Positions 1 through 7,589 of a stretch of 37,710 bases of DNA are shown here, one piece after another. The notes below the pieces were generated by a model. The model was not told where the DNA came from. It saw only the letters and a list, made by a program, of their open reading frames with translations, and made no database searches. The stretch covers positions 1 through 37,710 of the forward strand of contig CALXUG010000029.1 of NCBI GenBank assembly GCA_944391625.1, in the 5' to 3' direction. The translations under genes were made by a program, and so were the position numbers. Each line of letters opens with the position of its first letter. Within the stretch, counting starts at the first letter, position 1. The stretch comes from an uncultured Clostridia bacterium (GTDB lineage Bacteria; Bacillota; Peptococcia; Peptococcales; Peptococcaceae).

Positions 1-94
1 TGCCATTCACTATTCCTGTATGTTCTGCATATTTATTCGACGATTACCACGGCAACACTTATCTTGAAAAGGGACTTGTTTTTTCGATTCTACA

Positions 95-135
95 ATAAAT
101 GTTGAGGTAGCGATTATCTCGACATTTATTTTTTT
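95..135 (+). terminator. intrinsic terminator
   Basis: The arm ATAAATGTTGAG pairs with CTCGACATTTAT (12 bp, one T:G wobble) around an 11-nt loop and is followed directly by a run of T. This is a classic rho-independent shape. It probably ends a transcript entering from the left of the window. Confidence 0.7.
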
Positions 136-221
136 AGAGAAAAAATAAAAAAGAGAGCAAAAATGAAGGAAATCCATTAGAATAAAGTTGACTGGACCAT
201 TTCGAAAGGATGTGTTCATTT

Positions 222-311
222 ATGCTTACAAAAGAGTATGCAACAGAACTGTCAGGAAAAAAGATGCTGTTTTGCCTGGTTATCATTGAATCTATGGAAG
301 AAAACGAGTAA
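222..311 (+). CDS. possible small ORF, 29 aa, unknown
   Basis: An ATG lies about 8 bases after AAAGGATG, a fair ribosome binding site, and opens 29 codons ending in TAA. The predicted peptide begins MLTKEYATELSG and has a short hydrophobic stretch (LFCLVII) before an acidic tail. An in-frame ATG at 210 would add four residues. No family is recognised and the ORF may be chance; its only support is the plausible RBS and its place just upstream of the first real gene. Confidence 0.2.
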   Translation: MLTKEYATELSGKKMLFCLVIIESMEENE

Positions 312-364
312 ACTATAAAGGATAAGAATTGGATTTGATTTGGTGAGAAGAAAAGAGGGTTGCT

Positions 365-1630
365 GTGTTTTATTATTATAAAGATGAACAGGGATATGTA
401 TGTTCCCGCCATCCTTTACAGAACGGGGCGGCGGTGCGTGAGCAGGAGGCAGCGGAGGCTGCATGGCTGCGGTATATCAGCCATTGTGCCGGTGAGGGCA
501 AAATGCATTATTGCATCAACCATCCTGCCTATTTGTGTGAGGAGGCAGAGGGGCTGTGGTGTTTGGACCGCTGCCAGATGGAGCAGATGATCCAAGGGCT
601 GGAGCCGATCCCCCAGTGGTTGCAGGATTTGATAGCGACCGGTAAGGTGCAGGGCGTGGACAGTGGTTTATATCAGCAGGGAAAGGGGCAGGCTGTTTGG
701 ACTCACAGCAAGGAGAAAAAACGGGTGCATATTCTTGCTATGGGCGATGTGGGCAGTACGCTGCTGATGGGGCTGGCGCTGTTGGGCGGTGATTGTATCC
801 ACACCATTGGAATCTATGATTTTAACGAAAAACTTTGTCAGCGCTGGGAGCATGAAATCAATCAGATTGGGTATCCGTGGGCTTATGACCAGCTGCCGCA
901 GGTAGAGGTGATTGATCGGCAGCAGTTATTTCAGTGCGATGTGTTTGTGTTCTGCGCTTCTAAAGCCATTCCGCCTGTGGGGACAGAGGTGCAGGATGTG
1001 CGTATGGCCCAGCTAGAGGCCAATAGTCAGATTATCGGTGAATATGGGAAACTGGCCCGCGAGGCTGGTTTTGCGGGATTGTTTGCAGTGGTTTCCGATC
1101 CGGTGGATCCCCTTTGCCAGCGGGTGTGGTCTGCCAGCAACCGGGATGCGGCCGGTCGGTGGGACGGCCTGGGGCTGCGTCCGGAACAGGTGCAGGGATA
1201 TGGACTGGGCGTGATGAACAGCAGGGCTGCTTATTTTGCCAAACAGGATGAGCGGTTTGCGCGGTTTTTGCAGGAGGGCAGAGCCTACGGGCCCCATGGG
1301 CAGCAGCTGGTAATTGCCGATAGTGTGACCGATTATCATCATGATTTGTCGTTGGAGTTGACAGAGAAGACGATAAAAGCCAATTTGGAGGTGCGGGCTT
1401 TGGGCTATAAGCCTTATGTTGCGCCGGCGCTGTCTTCGGCGGCCATTTCTATTTTGCTGACTTTGCGGGGGGAATGGCATTACAGCTCTAATTTTTTAGG
1501 CGGAATCTATATGGGGGCAAAAAATCGCAGCACGGTGTATGGGCTGGAGCTGGAACATTTGCCGTTGCCGCCGCAGCTGCTGGAACGCTTGCAGACGGTG
1601 GTAACCACGTTGGAGGAACTTTGTCAGTGA
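365..1630 (+). CDS. lactate/malate dehydrogenase-family protein with extra N-terminal domain
   Basis: A 421-residue protein whose C-terminal ~300 residues resemble the NAD-dependent L-lactate/malate dehydrogenase fold. A glycine-rich nucleotide loop (MGDVGSTLL) lies near residue 126. It is followed by an acidic strand end (IYDFN), SDPVDPL matching the family TNPxDxL element, NSRAAYF at the position of the substrate arginine, and GPHGQQ where the catalytic histidine loop GEHGDS sits in classical enzymes. The first ~110 residues are an unrecognised Cys/His-containing segment not found in ordinary LDH. The start is GTG, with AAGAGGG just upstream. It stands first in a row with a flavodoxin-fold oxidoreductase and dihydrofolate reductase. 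It is probably an NAD(P)-dependent dehydrogenase; the true substrate is unknown and the LDH name is by fold only. Confidence 0.7.
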   Translation: MFYYYKDEQGYVCSRHPLQNGAAVREQEAAEAAWLRYISHCAGEGKMHYCINHPAYLCEEAEGLWCLDRCQMEQMIQGLEPIPQWLQDLIATGKVQGVDSGLYQQGKGQAVWTHSKEKKRVHILAMGDVGSTLLMGLALLGGDCIHTIGIYDFNEKLCQRWEHEINQIGYPWAYDQLPQVEVIDRQQLFQCDVFVFCASKAIPPVGTEVQDVRMAQLEANSQIIGEYGKLAREAGFAGLFAVVSDPVDPLCQRVWSASNRDAAGRWDGLGLRPEQVQGYGLGVMNSRAAYFAKQDERFARFLQEGRAYGPHGQQLVIADSVTDYHHDLSLELTEKTIKANLEVRALGYKPYVAPALSSAAISILLTLRGEWHYSSNFLGGIYMGAKNRSTVYGLELEHLPLPPQLLERLQTVVTTLEELCQ

Positions 1631-1678
1631 TGTGAAAGGCAAATATGGTTGATGGTTGGTGGTAAAGGAAGTGGTTAT

Positions 1679-2761
1679 ATGCAGGAATACAAAGCGGGAT
1701 TGCTTGTGATTGCGCCTGAGGATGAAGGGCAGCAGCAAAACCGGCGGTTGCAGACTATATTGCAGCAGGCGATTGCGCCCTATGAAACCGAGGTATGGCG
1801 AAAGGCGGAGGCGTTTACTGCAATCAAGCAGCGGCGTGTTTTGTTTGTGTTAAATTTGGGGGCAGACGGCGTCAATTTGGAGTATCAGAAGCTGCTGCGC
1901 AAGATACGGACAACGGCCGATTGTCTGGAAGGCTGCGTGGGGGCTGTGCTGATTGATGCCGACAGCGAGCTGTATACTAAGGCTGTCGGCAGGGAGCTGG
2001 TGTTTGCTGCCAACCAAAGCGGATGTGTGTTTCCCGGCAAGCCGCTGGTGGAGGGCACTGCTTCGCTGGATAATTTTTTGGTGCAGGCGCGCAATTTGCA
2101 GACCGACAGAATGGGTGCTTATCATCATGCTGTGGAGGCGCTGCTGGACCGATTGATGACATTTGAGCAGCGGCTGCATCGGCAGCCCCAGATTTTGGCG
2201 GTGCATGCCAGTAATCGGGCAACGTCTAATACATTGACGCTGTGGGGCAAGGTGAAGCAGCATCTGGAAGACAGTTGCCGGGTTCAGGAAATTTCTTTGC
2301 AGAATGGCACTGTGGTGGATTGTAATGGTTGTCCGTATCAAACCTGCCGTCATTTTGGCGAAACTTGCAGTTGTTTTTACGGCGGCGTGATTGTGGAGGA
2401 GGTGTATCCTGCCATTTTGGATTGTGATGCGCTGGTGATTTTGTGTCCCAATTATAATGATGCGGTGAGCGCCAATTTGTCGGCTTTTATCAATCGGCTG
2501 ACTGCGCTGTTCAGCCAGGTGCGGTTTTATGAAAAGGCGGTGTTCTGTCTGGTGGTTTCGGGATACAGCGGCGGTGATATTGTTGCCAAACAGATTTTGG
2601 GCGCATTGAATATGAATAAAACTTTTTTGCTGCCGTCTCGGTTTGCGTTGCTGGCCACTGCCAACGATCCTTTCAGTATTAATAAAATTGCTGATATTGA
2701 TCAGCGGGCGCAGGCCTTTGCGCAAAATATGCTACAGCAGCTGAGAAAGGAGCATGCCTGA
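1679..2761 (+). CDS. flavodoxin-fold NAD(P)H-dependent oxidoreductase-like protein
   Basis: About 360 residues in two parts. The C-terminal ~190 residues look like the NADPH-dependent FMN reductase / flavodoxin-like fold: ILAVHASNRATSNT is the phosphate-binding loop, followed by a cysteine cluster (GCPYQTC, then CSCF), DALVILCPNYNDAVSANL and FCLVVSGYSGGD. This cysteine pattern suggests an iron-sulfur or other metal site, as in iron-sulfur flavoproteins, but that is inference. The N-terminal ~170 residues are not recognised. ATG 1679 was chosen because AAAGGAAG precedes it by about 7 bases; earlier in-frame TTG/ATG codons at 1649/1652 lack an RBS. The stop overlaps the folA start (TGATG), so the two are translationally coupled. 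Confidence 0.65.
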   Translation: MQEYKAGLLVIAPEDEGQQQNRRLQTILQQAIAPYETEVWRKAEAFTAIKQRRVLFVLNLGADGVNLEYQKLLRKIRTTADCLEGCVGAVLIDADSELYTKAVGRELVFAANQSGCVFPGKPLVEGTASLDNFLVQARNLQTDRMGAYHHAVEALLDRLMTFEQRLHRQPQILAVHASNRATSNTLTLWGKVKQHLEDSCRVQEISLQNGTVVDCNGCPYQTCRHFGETCSCFYGGVIVEEVYPAILDCDALVILCPNYNDAVSANLSAFINRLTALFSQVRFYEKAVFCLVVSGYSGGDIVAKQILGALNMNKTFLLPSRFALLATANDPFSINKIADIDQRAQAFAQNMLQQLRKEHA

Positions 2762-3237
2762 TGCCCACCATACATTTGATTGCGGCTGTTGCCAGCAATG
2801 GTGTGATCGGCGCAGCGCAGGGGATGCCCTGGCATATCCCGGAGGATTTGGGGCATTTTAAGCAGCTGACTACGGGGCACACGGTGATTATGGGGCGGCG
2901 CACCTATGAAAGCATCGGTCATGGATTGCCTGACCGGCAAAATATTGTGCTGTCCCAAACCATGACGCACTGTGCCGATGCGCAGCTGGCGGTTTCGTTA
3001 GAGCAGGCGCTGGCGCTGGCAGATCGGCTGAAAATTTATATCATCGGCGGCGGGCAGATTTATGCGCAAGCGCTGCCGTTGGCGCAGCAGCTGGATCTTA
3101 CCTGGGTGGATCTGACGCCCCATGGCGATGTGTTCTTTCCGGAAGTAGACTGGTCTCAGTTTGAGGAAATCAGCAGAGAGCCTTGCCGGACTGCGGCCTG
3201 CCAGTTTGTAACCTATCGGAGAAAGTCGGCACTGTGA
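2761..3237 (+). CDS. folA: dihydrofolate reductase
   Basis: Reduces dihydrofolate to tetrahydrofolate with NADPH in the cytoplasm, feeding one-carbon and thymidylate synthesis. The 158-residue length is normal. Family marks are IAAVASNGVIG at the start, MPWHIPEDL with Trp24 and the active-site acid Asp29, the NADPH-binding GRRTYESIG and the IIGGGQIY motif near residue 95. Its ATG shares a base with the stop of the preceding oxidoreductase gene. In many bacteria folA sits beside thymidylate synthase; no thyA or thyX is seen in this window. Confidence 0.95.
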   Translation: MPTIHLIAAVASNGVIGAAQGMPWHIPEDLGHFKQLTTGHTVIMGRRTYESIGHGLPDRQNIVLSQTMTHCADAQLAVSLEQALALADRLKIYIIGGGQIYAQALPLAQQLDLTWVDLTPHGDVFFPEVDWSQFEEISREPCRTAACQFVTYRRKSAL

Positions 3238-3279
3238 GTGAGCATGAGAAACTTTGACAACAGCGGAGGTGTAAATGTT

Positions 3280-3465
3280 ATGAAAAATTTGGCAGGTTAC
3301 ATAGTTGCTTCCATATTTAATGTTATTGGTGGAATTTGCTTCTTTATCGCCGCAGTTTTTCAAAAGCAGATAGTTGCAAAATATGGATTTTTTGTTGCTG
3401 CAATATGTTTGTGTATTAGTGGAGCAGGGTTTTTGTATACTTACTTTAAACATAAGCAAAACTAA
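3280..3465 (+). CDS. small two-helix membrane protein, unknown
   Basis: A 61-residue protein starting MKNLAGYIV with two hydrophobic stretches (about residues 6-26 and 35-53) and a basic tail (YFKHKQN). It is therefore probably an integral membrane protein with both ends on the same side. ATG 3280 is preceded by GGAGG at a spacing of 10. The reading frame is also open upstream to 3238, but without an RBS. Its codons are more AT-rich than those of folA. No known family is recognised. It lies 42 bases after folA and before a terminator, so it may be the last gene of that transcript. Confidence 0.5.
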   Translation: MKNLAGYIVASIFNVIGGICFFIAAVFQKQIVAKYGFFVAAICLCISGAGFLYTYFKHKQN

Positions 3466-3548
3466 AATGAGAAAACAGGTACTATAGCACACTGCATGTG
3501 TCTTTTAGACTGTGTGCATGATTTGCGCAGAGTATGCGCTTTATTGTA

Positions 3549-3580
3549 AAGGTTCCACGCTGCATCAGGTGGAGCCTTTT
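3549..3580 (+). terminator. intrinsic terminator
   Basis: AAGGTTCCAC pairs with GTGGAGCCTT (one T:G wobble) around a 10-nt loop and runs into TTTT. It ends the folA-region transcript ahead of the asnS promoter. Confidence 0.65.
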
Positions 3581-3719
3581 ATTATGTCTTATGATGAAGC
3601 AATCGGCATTGACTCCTGCCGACAGTACTTGGGGAACATAAAAAGGAATAAGAGTTCATAATTAGCGGGTATTTTTTTAGAAATAAAACATCTTTTTATG
3701 TAAAAAGTAAGACAATGGT

Positions 3720-3749
3720 TTGACATGAAACATAAAAATAGCGTACAAT
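3720..3749 (+). promoter_or_regulatory. sigma-A promoter of asnS
   Basis: TTGACA at 3720-3725 is separated by 18 bases from TACAAT at 3744-3749. Transcription should begin near 3756, giving a leader of about 90 nt before asnS. Confidence 0.7.
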
Positions 3750-3782
3750 ATGAATAATATGTGAGATATAAGCTGATTATTT

Positions 3783-3802
3783 CAGCATGTTATGCTGTTT
3801 TT
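3783..3802 (+). promoter_or_regulatory. hairpin with T-run in the asnS leader
   Basis: CAGCAT-GTT-ATGCTG is followed by TTTTT inside the 5' leader, between the predicted transcription start and the asnS ATG. The shape is that of a small intrinsic terminator and could attenuate transcription. No T-box features (specifier stem, conserved T-box sequence) were found. The tight 3-nt loop leaves the role uncertain. Confidence 0.35.
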
Positions 3803-3844
3803 GCTACACATAATCCATCATATATACTGGAGGTTGTAAGAGGG

Positions 3845-5230
3845 ATGACAGAAATAAAACAGATTTTCCGTGAGTCGGAGCCATATTTGGAGCAGGAGTT
3901 GGAGGTTGTGGGCTGGGTCCGCAATATCCGCGCTTCCAAAAGCTTTGGTTTTATTGAATTGAATGACGGAAGCTTTTTTCAAAATCTGCAGGTTGTGTTT
4001 GAATCGGATTTGCCTAATTTTGAACAGGTGTGCCGTTTGGGCATCAGTACAGCGCTGCGGGTGAAAGGCATTCTGGTTGCTTCTCCCGGAGCAGGGCAGT
4101 CGGTTGAGTTAAAAGCAAAGGAAGTTGCCATAGAAGGCAGCTGCCCGTCGGATTATCCGCTGCAAAAAAAACGGCATAGCTTTGAGTATCTGCGCACCAT
4201 CGCCCATCTGCGGCCGCGGACCAATACCTTTTCGGCGGTATTTCGTCTACGCTCGGTGCTGGCTTACGCCATCCATCAATATTTTCAGGAGAAGGGCTTT
4301 GTGTATGTGCATACACCTATTATTACAGCCAGTGACTGCGAGGGTGCCGGTGAGATGTTTCAGCTGACCACCATGGATCTGGCCCATGTGCCGCACACTG
4401 CCGACGGCGCTGTGGACTACAGCCAGGATTTTTTCGGCAAGGCGGCCAATTTGACAGTGAGCGGGCAGCTCAATGCAGAAACCTTTGCTATGGCGTTTCG
4501 TAATGTGTATACCTTTGGACCTACCTTTCGGGCAGAAAATTCCAATACAGCCCGCCATGCCGCAGAGTTTTGGATGCTGGAGCCGGAGATTGCCTTTGCT
4601 GATTTGTCCGATGTGATGGCGCTGGCAGAGGATATGATGAAATATGTAATCCAAGCTGCTCTGGAACGACTGCCGGAGGAAATGGCCTTTTTCAATCAGT
4701 ATGTGGATAAAGGGCTGCTGGAGCGGTTGCAGCATATTTTGTCCTCTGACTTTGGCCGTGTTACTTATACGGAAGCCATTGCCATTTTGCAGCAGGCAGA
4801 TGTGGCGTTTGCCTATCCGGTTTCCTGGGGCATTGATTTGCAGACTGAGCATGAACGCTACCTGACTGAGCAGTATTTTAAAAAGCCTGTTTTTGTTACC
4901 GATTATCCCAAAGATATTAAGGCGTTTTATATGCGGTTGAATGATGACGGCAAGACCGTTGCGGCAATGGATCTGTTGGTGCCCGGTATTGGCGAGATCA
5001 TCGGCGGCAGCCAGAGGGAAGAACGGTTGGATCTGCTGGAGCAGCGGATGGAAGAATTGCAGTTAAACAAAGAAGATTACTGGTGGTATCTGGATCTGCG
5101 TCGGTATGGCGGCACACGGCATGCGGGGTTTGGTCTGGGCTTTGAACGATTATTGATGTATTTGAGCGGTATCAGCAATATTCGCGATGTGATTGCCTTT
5201 CCGCGGGTGGCGCGTAGTGCAGAGTTTTAA
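3845..5230 (+). CDS. asnS: asparaginyl-tRNA synthetase
   Basis: Charges tRNA-Asn with asparagine using ATP. The 461-residue length is normal for bacterial AsnRS. The N-terminal OB-fold anticodon-binding domain begins at [19 protein letters not shown]. The class II catalytic domain follows, with motif 2 ([11 protein letters not shown]) and motif 3 ([13 protein letters not shown]) near the C-terminus. The set FRAENS plus the ending IRDVIAFPR is typical of the Asn/Asp subgroup, and homology favours AsnRS over AspRS. The frame is open from 3761, but ATG 3845 (MTEIKQIF) fits family starts and has GGAGG at 3830-3834. It is transcribed from its own promoter. Confidence 0.95.
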   Translation: MTEIKQIFRESEPYLEQELEVVGWVRNIRASKSFGFIELNDGSFFQNLQVVFESDLPNFEQVCRLGISTALRVKGILVASPGAGQSVELKAKEVAIEGSCPSDYPLQKKRHSFEYLRTIAHLRPRTNTFSAVFRLRSVLAYAIHQYFQEKGFVYVHTPIITASDCEGAGEMFQLTTMDLAHVPHTADGAVDYSQDFFGKAANLTVSGQLNAETFAMAFRNVYTFGPTFRAENSNTARHAAEFWMLEPEIAFADLSDVMALAEDMMKYVIQAALERLPEEMAFFNQYVDKGLLERLQHILSSDFGRVTYTEAIAILQQADVAFAYPVSWGIDLQTEHERYLTEQYFKKPVFVTDYPKDIKAFYMRLNDDGKTVAAMDLLVPGIGEIIGGSQREERLDLLEQRMEELQLNKEDYWWYLDLRRYGGTRHAGFGLGFERLLMYLSGISNIRDVIAFPRVARSAEF

Positions 5231-5349
5231 GAGAATGTTAATCGGGTGTTAGCAGAGTTTTCATGAAAATAGATGTGAGAGTTATTCTGAATCATAGTAC
5301 ATGATAGGAGTAAATCATAGGATTGGATCGTTGAAATGGAGGGATTGTT

Positions 5350-5847
5350 ATGGCAAAGGAACCAAGCTTTGACATTGTATCAGAAGTGAATATGCAGGAA
5401 GTAAGCAATGCGGTGCAGCAAACGGTAAAGGAGATTACCCAGCGTTTTGATTTTAAGGGAACCAAAAGTGTTGTGGAAATTGAAAATGGCAATGCGGTAA
5501 AAATTGTTACGGAAGATGATACCAGAATGCGCAACATTGTAGATATTTTGCAGGGAAAGTTTATCAAACGGGGCGTATCCATTAAGAATCTGGAATATGG
5601 TAAGGTAGAGCCTGCCGCCGGCGGTATGGTGCGGCAGAATATCCGCATCAAACAAGGCATAGAGGCGGATGTGGCCAAAAAAATTACAAAAGATATCAAA
5701 GACATGAAGATAAAGGTACAGACTCAGTTACAAGATGACCAGATCCGTGTCAGCGGGAAAAAAATTGATGATCTGCAGGCAGTGATTGCCTGTTTGAAGG
5801 GCAAGGACTATGGAATAGAGCTGCAGTTCAGCAATTTCCGGTCCTAA
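5350..5847 (+). CDS. YajQ-family (UPF0234) nucleotide-binding protein
   Basis: A 165-residue cytosolic protein with the signature opening [18 protein letters not shown], then [10 protein letters not shown] and the ending [18 protein letters not shown] with a final LQFSNFR. The family has two ferredoxin-like domains. It has been reported to bind nucleotides, and in Xanthomonas cyclic-di-GMP; its role in Firmicutes is not settled. ATG 5350 is preceded by GGAGGG. It lies 22 bases upstream of the CcpN-like regulator and is probably cotranscribed with it. Confidence 0.9.
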   Translation: MAKEPSFDIVSEVNMQEVSNAVQQTVKEITQRFDFKGTKSVVEIENGNAVKIVTEDDTRMRNIVDILQGKFIKRGVSIKNLEYGKVEPAAGGMVRQNIRIKQGIEADVAKKITKDIKDMKIKVQTQLQDDQIRVSGKKIDDLQAVIACLKGKDYGIELQFSNFRS

Positions 5848-5869
5848 AGAGCGATGGGGAGGCGAGACG

Positions 5870-6496
5870 ATGCAGCTGAACGGAAGACAGCAACGGATTG
5901 TAGAAATTGTGAAGGAATGCGGCCCGATTACAGGGGAACGGGTGGCCTCAAAATTACATCTTACGCGGGCTTCTTTGCGGCCTGATTTGGCGTTTTTGAC
6001 ACAAATCGGCCTGTTGGAAGCCAGACCGAGGGTGGGCTATTATTATAAAGGCGATCAGAATCCTTTTAGTGTTTATGAGAAGATGAAAGAGCTGAAGGTT
6101 GGCGATTATCAGTCTGCTCCGGTTATGGTGGATGAAGCCACATCAGTATACGATGCCATTGTCAGTATGTTTGTGAATGATGTGGGGACTATTTTTGTGG
6201 TGAACGATGCGCAGGAATTAGAGGGCATCAGCTCCCGCAAGGATATGCTGAAAATTGCCATTGGTAAGGCGGATATCAATCAACTGCCCATTGGTGTGAT
6301 TATGACTCGTATGCCCAACATTGTGGTGGCTTATGAGGAAGAAAGCCTGTGGGAAGTAGCCAAACGGATGATAGAGCATCAGATTGATGGTATGCCGGTT
6401 GTGCAGAAAGAAAAGAACGGTCGGCTGAAAGTAGTGGGCCGTGTAACAAAAACCAATATTACAAAAGCGTTCGTTCATCTGGGTACAGATGAATAG
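5870..6496 (+). CDS. ccpN: CcpN-like HTH and CBS-domain transcriptional regulator
   Basis: A 208-residue regulator. Residues 1-60 form a winged helix-turn-helix (GERVASKLHLTRASLRPDL, ending GLLEARPRVGYYY). Two CBS domains follow, about 75-135 (APVMVDEATSVYDAI) and 145-205 (MPNIVVAYEEESLWEVA). This architecture matches CcpN of Bacillus subtilis, a repressor of gluconeogenic genes whose CBS pair senses adenine nucleotides. In many Firmicutes it is followed by ppsR/yqfL, the regulator of pyruvate phosphate dikinase; here it is followed by a terminator and the repeat block instead. The gene symbol is given by architecture and homology; the targets are unknown. Confidence 0.85.
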   Translation: MQLNGRQQRIVEIVKECGPITGERVASKLHLTRASLRPDLAFLTQIGLLEARPRVGYYYKGDQNPFSVYEKMKELKVGDYQSAPVMVDEATSVYDAIVSMFVNDVGTIFVVNDAQELEGISSRKDMLKIAIGKADINQLPIGVIMTRMPNIVVAYEEESLWEVAKRMIEHQIDGMPVVQKEKNGRLKVVGRVTKTNITKAFVHLGTDE

Positions 6497-6517
6497 AATC
6501 GGGAAATGGACTTTGCG

Positions 6518-6558
6518 TGGACTCTTTTATAGAAGTTTTCTATGAGAGTCCATTTTTT
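6518..6558 (+). terminator. intrinsic terminator after the CcpN-like gene
   Basis: TGGACTCT and ATAGAA on the left arm pair with TTCTAT and AGAGTCCA on the right arm around a short loop, followed by six T. This is a strong rho-independent terminator. Confidence 0.8.
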
Positions 6559-6569
6559 GTGCGTTTTTT

Positions 6570-6919
6570 GGCAAAGGATAGGACAGCCTTATATGCGCAA
6601 GTCAGGGAGATGTTTTGTTGCCATTGTCGACATTGAAGCGGACGGTTTGACCAGCTGTTTCAACCGTGGCGGACGTAGTCCGACTAAGGGGAACAGCGGT
6701 AAAACTGTTCGATGAAGGAGGACAGGCAACAAACAGTTTCCCGATGGTGGAGTATCGTAAATAAAATTGTTTAGTGTGAAAGATTACATGGTCGGCTTGT
6801 CCTATCTTTGCCCATCCCTCAGTGGTGCTGGACATCAACTTGATTATTTTCCTCGCCATGGACTGCGTCCAGCTCGGATAAAACAATCTGCGTTGCTGAC
6901 CATCCCAATTCGGAATTTT
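6570..6919. repeat. structured tandem repeat, unit 1
   Basis: First of two direct units whose starts lie exactly 350 bases apart. Blocks shared with unit 2 are GGCAAAGGATAGG at the left edge, GGGAGATGTTTTGTTGCC, CATTGTCGACATTGAAG, GAAGGAGG followed by CAGGCAACAAACA, and TGGACTGCGTCCAGCTC. Inside unit 1 the left edge is matched by an inverted copy at 6793-6811. GTTTTGTTGCC near 6612 is inverted at 6724-6734, so stems are nested. A degenerate parS-like site (12 of 16 bases) sits at 6768-6783. No protein is convincingly encoded. It could be a mobile non-autonomous element, a structured RNA or a chromosome-organising site. Confidence 0.75.
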
Positions 6920-7315
6920 GGCAAAGGATAGGCCAGCCTTATGCGCACAAGTCAGGGAGATGTTTTGTTGCCATTGTCGACATTGAAGCGGACAAATGCG
7001 CAGTCTGTCTTGCTGAACTGGACGCAGTCCAAAGTGAAGCAGACTGACAAGCGGATGTCTGCTGAAGGAGGGCAGGCAACAAACATCTCCCGATGATGTA
7101 GCATTACAAAAAATTGTTTCACGTGAAACACTCTTATTAACCAAATTTAATAAACAGCAGAAGTTGGATACCATATCATCTGTCGGACAATATCTGTTGC
7201 AGCGTCCACACGCTACTCTGGACAGTAGCTGCACGTATTTTTGTCGCTTTGGACTGCGTCCAGCTCCATAAAATACGTTTGCCACAGTCCATCCAGAGGT
7301 GGACTTTCTGCAAAG
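6920..7315. repeat. structured tandem repeat, unit 2
   Basis: Second unit, opening with the same GGCAAAGGATAGG and running to about 7315, where homology with the end of unit 1 (CATCC, then CAAAG) fades. The inverted pair GGGAGATGTTTTGTTGCC (6955-6972) and GGCAACAAACATCTCCC (7075-7091) is nearly perfect, more so than in unit 1. TGGACGCAGTCC (7019-7030) is the inverse of TGGACTGCGTCCA (7250-7262). The last hairpin is held by ACGTATTTT (7233-7241) and AAAATACGT (7270-7278). The unit carries a perfect parS-like palindrome at 7115-7130. Confidence 0.75.
7115..7130. promoter_or_regulatory. parS-like ParB/Spo0J binding site
   Basis: TGTTTCACGTGAAACA is a perfect 16-bp palindrome that matches the bacterial chromosomal parS consensus; the known Bacillus form TGTTCCACGTGAAACA differs by one base. 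ParB (Spo0J) would load here and spread to recruit SMC for origin segregation. Chromosomal parS sites usually cluster near the origin, so this locus may be origin-proximal. No parA or parB is in the window. Confidence 0.8.
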
Positions 7316-7589
7316 AGATTGCTCTCCCGGTGGTTTTGGAGAAGTGATGGTTGTATGTAGGATAGCGCTATCGTTTTGCTACAGGAAATTGATACGATTT
7401 TGGGCGTTGTCGGCTGATAGTAGGGGAAAGAACAGAAACAAACAGAAATATGCTGAAACATGAGAAAAAATTGTAGAAGAAAGAAGGAGAATCCTTTTTT
7501 ATTACGAATATACATTACAACAGGACTTTTTGATTGCTGTTGGTTGCAGATGATTGTTGATGCACAAAAGCAGAAAGAGAGGGCTGGCT
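7316..7589. other. spacer upstream of dgt, nothing clear
   Basis: After the second repeat unit the DNA holds no convincing gene. It ends in an AT-rich leader before the dgt ribosome binding site (AAAGAGAGGG at 7574-7583). No strong promoter pair was assigned. Confidence 0.4.

Larger units (their letters stand above)
1..364. other. gene-poor leader region
   Basis: No convincing long gene is seen here. The first ~95 bases could be the tail of a gene lying left of the window: one forward frame stays open to a stop just at the base of the hairpin at 95-135, but nothing in it is recognised. After the hairpin the DNA is AT-rich and contains one possible 29-codon ORF (222-311). A purine-rich stretch near 353-359 serves as the ribosome binding site of the gene starting at 365. 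Confidence 0.4.

Noticed and set aside
1850-2725. 291-codon minus-strand frame opposite the flavodoxin-like gene
   Set aside because: The + strand frame has family motifs and an RBS. The minus frame reads as a shadow, rich in His, Gln and Ile.
3581-3844. T-box riboswitch for asnS
   Set aside because: asnS genes in Firmicutes can have T-boxes, but neither the conserved T-box sequence nor a long specifier stem is present in the short leader.
6602-7285. 227-codon minus-strand open frame across the tandem repeats
   Set aside because: It has no RBS, the sequence is low in protein-like pattern, and it crosses both repeat units with their nested hairpins. The frame is better explained by chance in GC-balanced repeat DNA.
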